The notes beneath the pieces were generated by a model. It was given only the letters and a program-made list of their open reading frames with translations. It had not been told where the DNA came from and did no database searches. The translations under genes were made by a program, and so were the position numbers. DNA of 64,000 bases from Bordetella genomosp. 7 (GTDB lineage Bacteria > Pseudomonadota > Gammaproteobacteria > Burkholderiales > Burkholderiaceae_B): contig NZ_NEVK01000008.1 of NCBI RefSeq assembly GCF_002261265.1, positions 62,001 through 126,000 of the forward strand. The letters run 5' to 3'. This document shows, piece after piece, positions 1-8,622 of the stretch. The first letter of the stretch is position 1, and the number at the start of each line of letters is the position of its first letter.

Positions 1-172
1 TGAGCTTTTCGTTGACATACATCGTGCGCACGCGGGCGTTCTTCCTGCCCGCCATAGCGACAAATCCCTGCCGCAACACCTCTAGCTCCCCTTGCAGGCC
101 GTCCCCAACTGATACCAAGTTCCCGCCATAGCCTTTGTCTCTACCATCAAACAACCACCCCACGACCCCCAT
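1..172 (-). CDS. Uncharacterised protein, N-terminal part, cut by window edge
   Basis: An open frame enters from the left edge on the minus strand. An ATG at 172 begins MGVVGWLFDGRDKGYGG, and the frame stays open to base 1 (57 codons visible). It overlaps the last 26 bases of the upstream gene in another frame, as translationally coupled genes often do. An internal ATG at 55 (MAGRKNARVRT) is an alternative start, with a CAGGGA-like ribosome site about 9 bases upstream. I recognise no family. The visible part is too short to show more than one hydrophobic stretch followed by a charged region. Its reality as a gene is inferred from the open frame and shared direction. Confidence 0.4.
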   Translation of the reverse strand, partial: MGVVGWLFDGRDKGYGGNLVSVGDGLQGELEVLRQGFVAMAGRKNARVRTMYVNEKL

Positions 173-689
173 AATCAAACCGATACACGCCCCCAGAAAA
201 ATCCACTGCTTCAACGTAATCGGGCAGCAAACGAAACCCTTCGCAGAATATATCTTTCCCCGCAGCCTGCCAGATCAAGTCGCCCTGTAGTGACAAGCGC
301 GCAATGGTGAGTTCGCCATGGGAGATCAGGGCGGCCCGGTCTGGCTCCCAATAGACACCAAAGCAAGTAGCGGTATCGACCTTCGTTGACCAGGCCAGCT
401 CAAGGGACGGCGCTATCGCCAAACACGCCACCCGATTGCCGACAGCCAGGTAAAGCTTATCGTCTATCGCCACTGCTGAATGGGCATGTGCCGCCGAACG
501 TCCTCCCGTGGCGCCGATGACCAGAACGCGGTGGCCGTCCAGTTCAAGGCCGTGGATGGACGTGAGCGAGTCGCTTGAAAGACGCAATTCACGCGGATAT
601 GAACGGACGTTGTCCTGGGACGTGAAGGTGTAGGTCGGCTCGTCAACTACGGCGATCAGGCCGTATTGGGTGTCTATTTCCAATCGCAC
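147..689 (-). CDS. Uncharacterised protein (180 aa)
   Basis: The frame opens at a GTG (689), with AAAGG about 14 bases upstream, and runs to a TGA at 147. The protein has no signal peptide or membrane segment. It is rich in short beta-strand-like blocks (RVLVIGATGG, KLYLAVGNRVACLAI, GDLIWQAAG), reminiscent of a partial beta-propeller, but I cannot assign a family. It lies 126 bases downstream of the glycosyltransferase on the same strand and overlaps the edge-truncated frame. Its codon use is less GC-biased than the metabolic genes to the right. No function can be assigned. Confidence 0.55.
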   Translation of the reverse strand: MRLEIDTQYGLIAVVDEPTYTFTSQDNVRSYPRELRLSSDSLTSIHGLELDGHRVLVIGATGGRSAAHAHSAVAIDDKLYLAVGNRVACLAIAPSLELAWSTKVDTATCFGVYWEPDRAALISHGELTIARLSLQGDLIWQAAGKDIFCEGFRLLPDYVEAVDFSGGVYRFDYGGRGVVV

Positions 690-815
690 TGTCGCGTCTA
701 ACCTTTTTTCGGATGTCGGTCGGTTTGGAACAAGCCCAGCTGTACTGTATCGAAGGCGAGTAGCAGCCGTTCTACCAGTTTTCGCGCATCCACGCGATCC
801 TGCTTTCCGGATTAA

Positions 816-2042
816 CTACTTCTTCCACCCTTCCCCACTCACCATCGTCTCGATCATTCTTACTCCCACGCCCACGCCATCCTCTTTCGCCATAGCGCGC
901 CCGACCTCGGCCGCGCGCGCGGCAACGCCGGGCTGCTCTACAAAAGCGATCGCTCGGGCAAGCGTGTGGACGTTCAACCGCTTTGCATCGACCGCCTTGG
1001 CCGCGATGCCCCGCCGATGCAATCTATCCGCCCAGAACGCCTGGTCTCCGGCAAAGGGTATGAGGATGGATGGCTTGCCTGCCCGGGCGGCGGAGTGTGA
1101 TGTGCCCGAGCCGCCATGGTGAATGACGGCGGACATTTGGGGAAACAGCCAGTCGTGCGGCGCGGCGTCGATGCGCAGGATATTGTCTGGAAGCGCCATC
1201 GTCCCCATGTCGCTCCAGCCCGGCCAGACGACGGCGCGGCGGCCGTTCAGGGCTTTGACGACGATGCGCAGCATGCTGGGCAGGTCGATGCCTGTCATGC
1301 TGCCAAAGCCTACGTAGATGGGCGCAGGGCCGGCGGCGAGGAACTGCGTCAGCTCGGGCGGTGCAATGAAGTCGGCGGCAGGCGGCGGCACCCATTGGCC
1401 GCACATTAAGGCGTGATCGGGCCAGTCTTGGGGCTGAGGCAGCAGGCTGGGCGATATGCCGTACAGCATGGGATGCCGGGTCCAAAGCCTGGCCCGGGGC
1501 GGCAAGCCCAGCACGTCGGCCCGGGCCTGGTTCAGCGCGTTTTTTAGCGCGCGCCACAGCAGCTGGTTGGTCAGGGCAAGGCTGGCTCGGTTCAATCGGG
1601 CGGGAACCCAGGACGGGGGCAGGAAAGGGGATGGAAACTCGCGCGATGGCGTCAGGGGGATCATGCCGGCGCCGATGGCCGGAATCGCCAGGTGTTCTGC
1701 GACGGAAAGTCCCACGAAACCAGCCAGCCCCGACACTACGATTGCGTCGCAGCCTTGCGCGGCCTGCAGGGTTTGCGCCATCCAGGCGGCGGCGTTGGCG
1801 TTGGTCAGTTGCACTAGCGCCTTGGCTGTGCCTCGCGCTCCGGACTGGCCCCAGTGGGTGTACAGCGTTCGGATGTCACCGGATAACGGCGCAACCGGCA
1901 GCGCGAACTGGCGCGCCGCCCCCAATGATCGCGCTTCGCCTAGCAATGAAACCTGATGGCCCGCGCGCATCAGCGCGTGGCTCAGTGCAATCAATGGACG
2001 CGTGTCGCCTTCGGTGCCGTAGGTAAGAACGACTAGTTTCAT
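816..2042 (-). CDS. GT1-family glycosyltransferase (UDP-glycosyltransferase-like)
   Basis: This 408-residue protein probably transfers a sugar from an activated nucleotide donor to a small hydrophobic acceptor in the cytoplasm. It opens with MKLVVLTYGTEGDTRPLIAL, the usual N-terminal GT-B strand and loop. The C-terminal donor domain has YVGFGSM followed by HHGGSGTSHSAARAGKP, the histidine-glycine core of MGT/UGT enzymes, and then PFAGDQAFWADRL. I chose the ATG at 2042 because family homology begins there; the open frame continues 102 codons upstream without family-like sequence. It is divergent from a TetR regulator, with a palindromic operator between them, so TetR control is likely. The acceptor is unknown; detoxification of a phenolic or macrolide-like compound is possible. 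Confidence 0.82.
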   Translation of the reverse strand: MKLVVLTYGTEGDTRPLIALSHALMRAGHQVSLLGEARSLGAARQFALPVAPLSGDIRTLYTHWGQSGARGTAKALVQLTNANAAAWMAQTLQAAQGCDAIVVSGLAGFVGLSVAEHLAIPAIGAGMIPLTPSREFPSPFLPPSWVPARLNRASLALTNQLLWRALKNALNQARADVLGLPPRARLWTRHPMLYGISPSLLPQPQDWPDHALMCGQWVPPPAADFIAPPELTQFLAAGPAPIYVGFGSMTGIDLPSMLRIVVKALNGRRAVVWPGWSDMGTMALPDNILRIDAAPHDWLFPQMSAVIHHGGSGTSHSAARAGKPSILIPFAGDQAFWADRLHRRGIAAKAVDAKRLNVHTLARAIAFVEQPGVAARAAEVGRAMAKEDGVGVGVRMIETMVSGEGWKK

Positions 2043-2055
2043 GGGCGCGCCAATT

Positions 2056-2074
2056 AAGTAAACGACGTATACTT
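2056..2074. promoter_or_regulatory. Palindromic operator between glycosyltransferase and TetR
   Basis: A 19-bp near-perfect palindrome of form AAGTAnACGnCGTnTACTT lies in the 69-base divergent intergenic region. Only the centre and one symmetric pair deviate. It overlaps a TATACT that could serve as the -10 of the TetR gene. TetR dimers typically bind such sites, so autoregulation plus repression of the glycosyltransferase is inferred. Confidence 0.6.
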
Positions 2075-2111
2075 TAGCAGATTCATCGTTATCGACCACC
2101 ACGCGTCCAGC

Positions 2112-2756
2112 ATGCCCCGCCCCCCTGTACGACCCGACCGCCGTGCCGAGATTCCTGCGCATATTGTTCGCGTGGCTCGCCTTCTGTTCAGGTCCCGCGG
2201 CTATGCGAACGTGACAATGGAACAAGTCGCGGCCAAGGCGGCAGTGTCCAAGCGCACGCTGTACAAGTATTTTTCGGTGAAAGAGGCGCTGCTCGAACGT
2301 GTGCTGGAAGACGAGCTGGCGAATGATCTTGCCCACCGGAATTTCCACGTTGATGTGCAGGCAAGTTTCGGCAGCAGTGTTTTGCAGGTGCTGTACTTAT
2401 CTGCGCAATGGTGCGAGCAGCACACTGATTATCTGCTGCCGTATATCCGGCACAAGTTCGCAACGTTTGATCCGGGCGCGACGGCAGACAAGAACAATGG
2501 GCTTTTGCCGGTGTGGACGATGCTGATCGCCGCGGCGCAACAGCGTACGGAACTGCGCGCAGACCGCCCTGCGGGGCAGCTGGCCACCTATTTTCATTAC
2601 CTGTATCTGGGTGCGTTGATGCGCTGGCTTACGGAGCCTGGCATCGACCTGCGCCGGGAGTTCGACATGGTGGTTGCGCTGTTTGTGGACGGCGCCACCC
2701 TGGCAAAACCCTTCCCAGCGTATGCATTTCATGATGCAATCCCCGAAGCACCATGA
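2112..2756 (+). CDS. TetR/AcrR-family transcriptional regulator
   Basis: This is a 214-residue repressor. An N-terminal TetR helix-turn-helix spans about residues 13-60 (ARLLFRSRGYANVTMEQVAAKA, then VSKRTLYKYFSVKEALL), followed by a helical ligand-binding domain without a recognisable specificity motif. The ATG at 2112 fits the usual TetR length and domain start. It is divergent from the glycosyltransferase at 816-2042 and shares the palindromic operator at 2056-2074, so it probably represses that gene and itself until it binds an effector. The mechanosensitive channel follows 54 bases downstream on the same strand but has its own strong ribosome site and may be independent. Confidence 0.85.
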   Translation: MPRPPVRPDRRAEIPAHIVRVARLLFRSRGYANVTMEQVAAKAAVSKRTLYKYFSVKEALLERVLEDELANDLAHRNFHVDVQASFGSSVLQVLYLSAQWCEQHTDYLLPYIRHKFATFDPGATADKNNGLLPVWTMLIAAAQQRTELRADRPAGQLATYFHYLYLGALMRWLTEPGIDLRREFDMVVALFVDGATLAKPFPAYAFHDAIPEAP

Positions 2757-2810
2757 GACGCCACGGCATTTCCATGCCCCGCCGGCCAATAACCAAAAGG
2801 GAGAAGGATA

Positions 2811-4055
2811 ATGATGCAGGGTAATACTCGGCTTGCGTATCTTAGTGATCAGATAACGATCTGGGGCCCCAGGATCCTGGTAGCGATCCTGATATTGGTG
2901 GTTACCCACTTTGTTGCCCGCGCAGTTCGATGGGCGCTGATCAAGCTGATGGACGGCATTCCCTGGCTCAAGAAAAGTGCCTCGGCCCCGGGTGAAAGCC
3001 TGTCTGCGTCGATGGGCACTCTGGGCTACTGGCTGGTGTGGCTGGTGGGGTTGCTGGTGGCGTTGCAACCGCTGGGCCTGACACAGGCCATGGCGCCGAT
3101 CAATGCGCTGACCCAAGAGGTGTTCACCTATCTGCCGCGCATCGTGGGCGCGGCCATCATCTTCTTCGTGGGGGTGCTGATCGCGCGCATTGTGCGCACA
3201 ATTGTCGAAACCGCGCTGGGCGCGGTCAGGTGGAACAAGCTGTGCGCCCGCCTGAGCGGCGCGGGTTCCACATCGGCAACCACACCGCCGCAGGACGCGC
3301 CGCCCCCGGGCGATCGGTGCGGCGCGCTGGTTCGCGCCGCCGGTATGCTGGCGTTTACCGTCGTGGTGATTCCCGTTGCGATTTCGGCTTTGGAAACCCT
3401 GGGTATTGCGTCGATTGTGCAGCCCACGGTGTTTGTGCTGCAAACCATCCTGGATGCGATTCCGCGCATTTTTGCAGCGGCGTTGCTGATGGCGATTGCC
3501 TATGTGATTGCGCAATGGGTGCGCGGGCTGATCGAGCAGGTGCTGGCGTCTACGGGCTTTGACCGCGCGCTCACCGGCTTTGACGGGCTGCCGTCCAATG
3601 CGCACCCGTCGCGCATTGCGGGCTGGATCGCCCTGGTGGCGATCATGCTTTTTGCGGCGATCGAAGCGGCCAGTTTGCTGAAGTTCGAGCTCGTGGCCAT
3701 CATGCTCAGCCAGGTTACGGAACTGGGCGGGCAGGTGGTGTTCGGCAGCGTGATCGTGCTGGTGGGCGTCATCATGGCGCGCCTGGTGGCCAAGCTGGTG
3801 GGCGACTCTGTGGGCGAAAGCGGGCTGCCTTCCATTCTGAAGTACGCCATTATTGCCCTGGCGGTGGCGATGGGGCTGCGCTTCATGGGGCTGGCCAACG
3901 AAATCGTCAATCTGGCGTTCGGGCTGATCCTGGGGTCGGCGGCCGTGGCGTGCGCGTTGGCGTTCGGCCTGGGTGGCCGCGAAACGGCGCACCAAGTGTT
4001 GCAGCGTTGGCTGCACAACCGCAAGACCAGGCCTGCCGATGAACGCGACACATAG
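2811..4055 (+). CDS. Mechanosensitive ion channel protein, CmpX-like
   Basis: This 414-residue inner-membrane protein is built of repeated conserved TM-helix modules, each carrying a PRIVGAAIIFFVGVLIARIVRT-like pattern of hydrophobic helix plus arginines. There are copies near residues 15-45, 100-135, 215-245 and 290-330, and the C-terminal part (LAFGLGGRETAHQVLQRWL) matches the MscS-like 'GLGG' region. This arrangement is typical of CmpX-type channels, which lack the large cytoplasmic vestibule of classical MscS. The start is set by AGGGAGAAGG just ahead of the ATG at 2811. A second adjacent ATG could also be used. The next gene is a BCCT transporter, so a role in osmotic adjustment is plausible but inferred. 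Confidence 0.82.
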   Translation: MMQGNTRLAYLSDQITIWGPRILVAILILVVTHFVARAVRWALIKLMDGIPWLKKSASAPGESLSASMGTLGYWLVWLVGLLVALQPLGLTQAMAPINALTQEVFTYLPRIVGAAIIFFVGVLIARIVRTIVETALGAVRWNKLCARLSGAGSTSATTPPQDAPPPGDRCGALVRAAGMLAFTVVVIPVAISALETLGIASIVQPTVFVLQTILDAIPRIFAAALLMAIAYVIAQWVRGLIEQVLASTGFDRALTGFDGLPSNAHPSRIAGWIALVAIMLFAAIEAASLLKFELVAIMLSQVTELGGQVVFGSVIVLVGVIMARLVAKLVGDSVGESGLPSILKYAIIALAVAMGLRFMGLANEIVNLAFGLILGSAAVACALAFGLGGRETAHQVLQRWLHNRKTRPADERDT

Positions 4056-4158
4056 CCGGCGCACGGCAGTAATCGCGCGGGCTGGTACCGTTATGGCCAT
4101 ACCGCTATAGCAGCGCCAGCCACGCCACACAGGCCATTAGCAACATCAAGGAGTACCG

Positions 4159-5799
4159 ATGGCAGAAGATAGCCCAGAAAAGAAAGACCCGATGATTCCC
4201 GACGGAGAGGTCAACCCCATCGACACCGATTACCAGGTGGGGCAGGACAATGTCATTGTCAATGTCGGGCCGTTCGGCCTGGATATCCACAACCCCGTGT
4301 TCGGGGTAGCGGCCGGCCTGGTGATTGTGTTCGTGGCGTTGACGCTGGGTTTTCACGAAGAGGCCGAGCTGTTGTTCAACGGGATGAAAGACTGGCTGAC
4401 GTCGCAGCTCGACGGGTTCTTCCTGGTGGCCGGCAATATTTTTGTGTTGACCTGCCTGATCATCGCCTTTTCGCCATTGGGCAGGGTCCGGCTGGGAGGC
4501 ACCGAGGCCAAGCCCGACTACACGTACGTGGGCTGGTTCTCGATGTTGTTCGCCGCGGGCATGGGCATCGGGTTGATGTTCTTTGGCGTATCGGAACCTC
4601 TGACGCATTTCGGCACGGCGTATGACGGCATCGAGATGGCCGACGGCGTGCGCACCGACTGGGCGCCGCTGGGCGGGGCCGCCGGCGATGCGCAGGCAGC
4701 CGCTCGCCTGGGCATGGCGGCAACCATCTACCACTGGGCGCTGCACCCCTGGGCGATCTATGCCGTGCTGGCGCTGGGGTTGGCGCTGTTCTCGTTCAAC
4801 AAGGGGCTGCCGCTGACGATACGTTCGGTGTTCTACCCGCTGCTGGGCGAACGCGTGTGGGGCTGGCCGGGTCACGTCATCGATATTCTGGCGGTGCTGG
4901 CGACACTGTTCGGCCTGGCGACTTCGCTGGGGTTCGGGGCGTCGCAGGCCAGCTCGGGGCTGAATTTCTTGTTCGGCACCCCGGAAGGCACGGGCTTCCA
5001 GGTTGTGCTGGTTATCGGCATTACGGCCATCGCGCTGTTTTCGGTCGTGGCCGGGCTGGATGCGGGGGTCAAGCGCCTGTCCGAAATCAACATGGCGCTG
5101 GCCTTGCTGCTGATGCTGTTCGTGATTGTGGTGGGGCCCACGCTTAGCATCATCACCGGCTTCTTCGCGAATCTTGGCGCCTATTTGCAGTACCTGCCCG
5201 CGCTATCGAACCCTGTGGGCCGCGAGGACACCAATTTCCTGCAGGGCTGGACGGCCTTTTACTGGGCATGGTGGATTTCCTGGTCGCCCTTCGTGGGCAT
5301 GTTCATCGCGCGTGTGTCGCGTGGCCGCACTGTTCGGGAATTCATTATTTCGGTGCTGATCGTGCCATCGCTGGCCTGCACGCTATGGATGACGGTATTT
5401 GGCGAAACGGCTATTTCGCAGGTGGTGCGCTACGGCTATGAAGCCGCCCGCGATGCCGACCTGCCGCTGCAGCTGTTCATGATGCTGGATGCGTTGCCGC
5501 TGAAGTCGATCACGTCTTTCATCGCCATCGTGCTCGTGGTGGTGTTCTTTGTCACCTCGTCGGATTCGGGGTCATTGGTCATCGACGTGATTTCTGCCGG
5601 CGGCAAGGTCGACGCGCCCATGCCTCAACGCGTGTTCTGGGCCATTTTCGAAGGCCTGGTTGCCATCGCGCTGATCCTGGGTGGCGGACTGGTGGCCCTG
5701 CAGGCCATGGCGGTATCGACCGGATTGCCGTTTGCAATCGTATTGCTGGCGGCAACGCTGGCTATCGTGAAAGGGTTGATGTCAGAGCCCAGGCGCTGA
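4159..5799 (+). CDS. BCCT-family (betaine/choline/carnitine) transporter
   Basis: This 546-residue secondary transporter probably imports a quaternary-ammonium compatible solute with sodium or protons. It carries the BCCT hallmarks: GWFSMLFAAGMGIGLMFFGV with SEPLTHF near residues 118-145, and WWISWSPFVGMFIARVSRGR with TVREF around residues 370-398, which includes the tryptophan-rich substrate segment. TSSDSGSLVIDVISAGG is the later conserved helix. About 12 membrane helices are visible. The acidic N-terminal tail (MAEDSPEKKD) is cytoplasmic and short. AAGGAG precedes the ATG at 4159. It lies 103 bases after a mechanosensitive channel and ahead of a cNMP/CBS/DUF294 protein that may modulate it. 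The exact substrate cannot be read from sequence. Confidence 0.9.
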   Translation: MAEDSPEKKDPMIPDGEVNPIDTDYQVGQDNVIVNVGPFGLDIHNPVFGVAAGLVIVFVALTLGFHEEAELLFNGMKDWLTSQLDGFFLVAGNIFVLTCLIIAFSPLGRVRLGGTEAKPDYTYVGWFSMLFAAGMGIGLMFFGVSEPLTHFGTAYDGIEMADGVRTDWAPLGGAAGDAQAAARLGMAATIYHWALHPWAIYAVLALGLALFSFNKGLPLTIRSVFYPLLGERVWGWPGHVIDILAVLATLFGLATSLGFGASQASSGLNFLFGTPEGTGFQVVLVIGITAIALFSVVAGLDAGVKRLSEINMALALLLMLFVIVVGPTLSIITGFFANLGAYLQYLPALSNPVGREDTNFLQGWTAFYWAWWISWSPFVGMFIARVSRGRTVREFIISVLIVPSLACTLWMTVFGETAISQVVRYGYEAARDADLPLQLFMMLDALPLKSITSFIAIVLVVVFFVTSSDSGSLVIDVISAGGKVDAPMPQRVFWAIFEGLVAIALILGGGLVALQAMAVSTGLPFAIVLLAATLAIVKGLMSEPRR

Positions 5800-5807
5800 T
5801 CGGCCGC

Positions 5808-5830
5808 GCCCCGGCCGGATCGGCCGGGGC
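5808..5830 (+). terminator. Strong GC hairpin after BCCT gene
   Basis: A perfect 10-bp stem (GCCCCGGCCG / CGGCCGGGGC) with a 3-base loop begins 8 bases after the BCCT stop codon. No T-tract follows, so it may slow or partly end transcription, or protect the mRNA 3' end, rather than act as a classical intrinsic terminator. Confidence 0.5.
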
Positions 5831-5878
5831 CGTCCCGCGCTCGGCTTCGCCGCCCCCCACCTCGGTAGTATTGGAACC

Positions 5879-7756
5879 ATGCAGATCGAGCAGCTTGAGA
5901 TCATCGATTTTCTGCGCGCTCACCCCCCTTTCGACGCGCTGCCGGATGACGTGCTGGAAAACCTGGCCAGCGCCATCGACGTGTCCTATTACAAGGCAGG
6001 CGAGCAGATCATCGAACTGGGCCAGCCGTCCGGGCACTGGTATGTGGTGCGCAGCGGGGCGGTCGAGGTCTACCGGCGCGACGGCACGCTGTACAACCGC
6101 CTGACATCGGGGGGGTATTTTGGCGAGTCGGGACTGTTGCGGCATGGCCGGGTACGGTTTCCGGCCAAGGCGCTGGAAGACTCGCTTGTATATCTGATTC
6201 CGGGCCCGGCGTTTCTGGACCTTTTCGAAAACCACGACGCGTTCGCCGACTATGTAGAACTGGAAGACCACGCCCGCCTTCGGCAAGTGATGTCGCGCCG
6301 TGAAGATGCCAATGACTTGTCGTCGGCCACCGTAGACACCCTGGTCACGCGCGAACCGGTAACCCTGGAACGCAGCGCCACCGCTCACGATGCCGCGCAG
6401 CGCATGACGCAAGAAGGCGTGTCGTCGCTGCTGATCGTCGACGAAAACCCGGATGTTGCCGGCACGCCGTTGTTGTCGGGCATTCTTACCGACCGCGACT
6501 TGCGCACCCGGCTGCTGGCGCCGGGCCTGCCGCTGGACACGCCGGTGGCAGACATCATGACGCCGAACGTGGTAACGGTGGCCCACAACCAGCTGGTGTT
6601 TGAAGCGATGCTGGCGATGTTGCGCCATAACGTGCACCATCTGCCCGTCATGAAGCACCAGCGTCCGTTGGGTATCGTTGTGCTGTCGGACATCATCCGC
6701 TACGAATCGCGCAACAGCCTGTTCCTGGTGGGCAGCATTTTCCGCGCGCAGAACACGGATGAACTGGCCGCCCTGGTGCCGGACATGCGCGCCAGCTTCA
6801 CCCGCATGGTGGCCGAAGACGCCAGCGCCCATATGGTGGGCAGCGCCATGTCGGCCATCGGGCGCGCCGTCAAGCAGCGGCTTCTGGAACTTGCAGAAGC
6901 CGAACTCGGGCCGCCGCCCGTGCCGTACTGCTTCCTGGCCCTGGGGTCGATGGCGCGCCAGGAACAGTTGATCGTAACGGACCAGGACAACGCGCTGATC
7001 CTGGACAACAGTTTCGATGCCGCCCGACACGATGCGTGGTTCAAGGCGCTGAGCACCTTCGTTTCCGATGGCCTGGCGCGTTGCGGCTATACCTATTGCA
7101 CCGGCGGCGTCATGGCCACGAACGAAAAGTGGCGCCAGCCGCTGGCGGCATGGGAACGCCTGTTTACCGATTGGATAGAACGCCCCACGCCGGAATCGTT
7201 GCTGCACGCCGGTATCTTCTTCGACCTGGATGGCGTGTGGGGCCGCACGGATTGGGCCGTGCACCTGCGCAAGCTGATCGCGCGCAAGGCCCGCGGCAAC
7301 ACGCGATTTCTGGCCTGCATGGCGCGCAATGCGCTGCTGCGCACGCCGCCGCTGGGGTTCTTCAAAGACTTTGTCGTCGAATGCGACGGGCGCCACACGC
7401 GTGCCATCAACCTCAAGCGGCGGGGCACAGCGCCGCTGGCCGACCTGATCCGCGTGCATGCATTGGCGATAGGGTCGCAGGCGCTTAACTCGTTTGACCG
7501 CCTGCGCGAAATCATCGATGCGGGCATTCTTCCGCAGGGCCGCGGGCAAGACCTGTACGATGCGCTGGAATTCATCTCTACGGTGCGCGCCCGCAACCAG
7601 GCCGATGAAATTGCCGCGAATAACGAACCGGACAACAGTATCGAACCGGAAACGTTGTCGGACTTCGAGCGCAAGTCGCTGCGCGATGCGTTTCTGATAC
7701 TGAGCAACGCGCAAAAGTACCTTAAATTCCGTTATCAGCCGGGCCGTTCCAATTGA
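5879..7756 (+). CDS. cNMP-binding / CBS / DUF294 nucleotidyltransferase-like protein
   Basis: This is a 625-residue soluble signalling protein with four modules. Residues about 1-125 form a cyclic-nucleotide-binding barrel (VVRSGAVEVYRRDG, GGYFGESGLLR). Residues about 150-275 hold two CBS motifs (DTLVTREPVTLERSATAHDA; DIMTPNVVTV). Residues about 330-420 are the DUF294 nucleotidyltransferase domain with LGSMARQEQLIVTDQDNALI, where GS-x-AR-x-E and the D-x-D pair match GlnD-like metal-binding residues. The remainder is the DUF294 C-terminal helical domain. The exonuclease gene follows after 13 bases, a pairing common in proteobacteria near solute symporters. It may adjust transport or metabolism to nucleotide levels. 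The modified target is unknown. Confidence 0.85.
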   Translation: MQIEQLEIIDFLRAHPPFDALPDDVLENLASAIDVSYYKAGEQIIELGQPSGHWYVVRSGAVEVYRRDGTLYNRLTSGGYFGESGLLRHGRVRFPAKALEDSLVYLIPGPAFLDLFENHDAFADYVELEDHARLRQVMSRREDANDLSSATVDTLVTREPVTLERSATAHDAAQRMTQEGVSSLLIVDENPDVAGTPLLSGILTDRDLRTRLLAPGLPLDTPVADIMTPNVVTVAHNQLVFEAMLAMLRHNVHHLPVMKHQRPLGIVVLSDIIRYESRNSLFLVGSIFRAQNTDELAALVPDMRASFTRMVAEDASAHMVGSAMSAIGRAVKQRLLELAEAELGPPPVPYCFLALGSMARQEQLIVTDQDNALILDNSFDAARHDAWFKALSTFVSDGLARCGYTYCTGGVMATNEKWRQPLAAWERLFTDWIERPTPESLLHAGIFFDLDGVWGRTDWAVHLRKLIARKARGNTRFLACMARNALLRTPPLGFFKDFVVECDGRHTRAINLKRRGTAPLADLIRVHALAIGSQALNSFDRLREIIDAGILPQGRGQDLYDALEFISTVRARNQADEIAANNEPDNSIEPETLSDFERKSLRDAFLILSNAQKYLKFRYQPGRSN

Positions 7757-7769
7757 TGATGGCGACGCA

Positions 7770-8516
7770 ATGCTGCACCTGGACGACCTGAAGCCCAACG
7801 CCGCAAGGCGCGGCGGCGCCGCCCCCGATTGGCCGCAGCGGTTTGCCGCGCTGGCCCGCGCGGCGCAAGACCCGCGCCTGCAGGCCTTTTATCGGCAGGG
7901 CGCGCCGTCCGGCGACTGCCCTTTGCGCGACGTGCCCATGGCCGCGCTGGATGTCGAAACCACGGGGCTGGATGTGCGGCGCGACGAAATCGTCAGCATC
8001 GGCATCGTACCCATGACGTTGGCGCGCATCCAGGCCAGCGCCTCGCGTTATTGGGTGGTCAGGCCCACCACCGATTTAACGCCGGAATCGGTCACTATCC
8101 ACGCGATCACGCATTCCCAGATCACCACGGCGCCGGACCTGGGCGCCATACTGGAAGATGTGCTGGATGCCCTGGCGGGGCGGGTCGTGGTCGTGCATTG
8201 CCGCGACATCGAACGGCTTTTCCTGAACGCGGCGCTACAGTCCCGCATTGGCGAAGGCCTGGAGTTCCCGGTGATAGACACGATGGAACTCGAAGCGCGA
8301 CTGTATCGCCAGCCGCCCGGCCTGCTGAACAGGCTGCTGGGGCGCAAGCCGCGCCACGTGTCGATACGGCTGGCCCCCAGCCGCGAACGCTACAGACTGC
8401 CGCGCTACCGCGCCCACCATGCCCTGACCGACGCCCTGGCCACAGGCGAATTGCTGCAGGCACAGGTTGCGCACCGGTTCTCGCCGGATACGCCTTTGCG
8501 CAAACTTTGGAAGTGA
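7770..8516 (+). CDS. 3'-5' exonuclease, DnaQ/epsilon-like (DEDDh)
   Basis: This 248-residue nuclease probably degrades DNA or RNA from the 3' end. Exo I is AALDVETTGLD (D61 and E63), Exo II lies in the VVHCRDIERLFLNAAL segment near residue 150, and Exo III is HHALTDALATGELL near residue 217, where the histidine and aspartate define the DEDDh subclass. The N-terminal 55 residues are an extension typical of the stand-alone epsilon-like proteins linked to DUF294 genes. It starts 13 bases after the DUF294 stop, so the two are almost certainly co-transcribed. It lacks the C-terminal tail that binds the polymerase alpha subunit and is unlikely to be the replicative proofreader. Confidence 0.85.
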   Translation: MLHLDDLKPNAARRGGAAPDWPQRFAALARAAQDPRLQAFYRQGAPSGDCPLRDVPMAALDVETTGLDVRRDEIVSIGIVPMTLARIQASASRYWVVRPTTDLTPESVTIHAITHSQITTAPDLGAILEDVLDALAGRVVVVHCRDIERLFLNAALQSRIGEGLEFPVIDTMELEARLYRQPPGLLNRLLGRKPRHVSIRLAPSRERYRLPRYRAHHALTDALATGELLQAQVAHRFSPDTPLRKLWK

Positions 8517-8622
8517 TGCCGCCATGAACAGCCGTAAAGACCACGGCAATTACTTCAACCCTGTAGAATCGTCACGCCAGTTCACTGCGCCCACCAATCT
8601 ACGAAGGTACAAAGGAGCCTGC

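Noticed and set aside
2397-4130. 577-residue minus-strand frame antisense to the mechanosensitive channel and TetR gene
   Set aside because: It is rich in His, Arg, Gln and Pro and lacks any family pattern, as typical antisense frames of GC-rich genes do. The plus strand has clear genes.
5762-7798. 678-residue minus-strand frame antisense to the DUF294 gene
   Set aside because: Low-complexity Arg/Gln/His composition and no ribosome site. The opposite strand encodes an evident multidomain protein.
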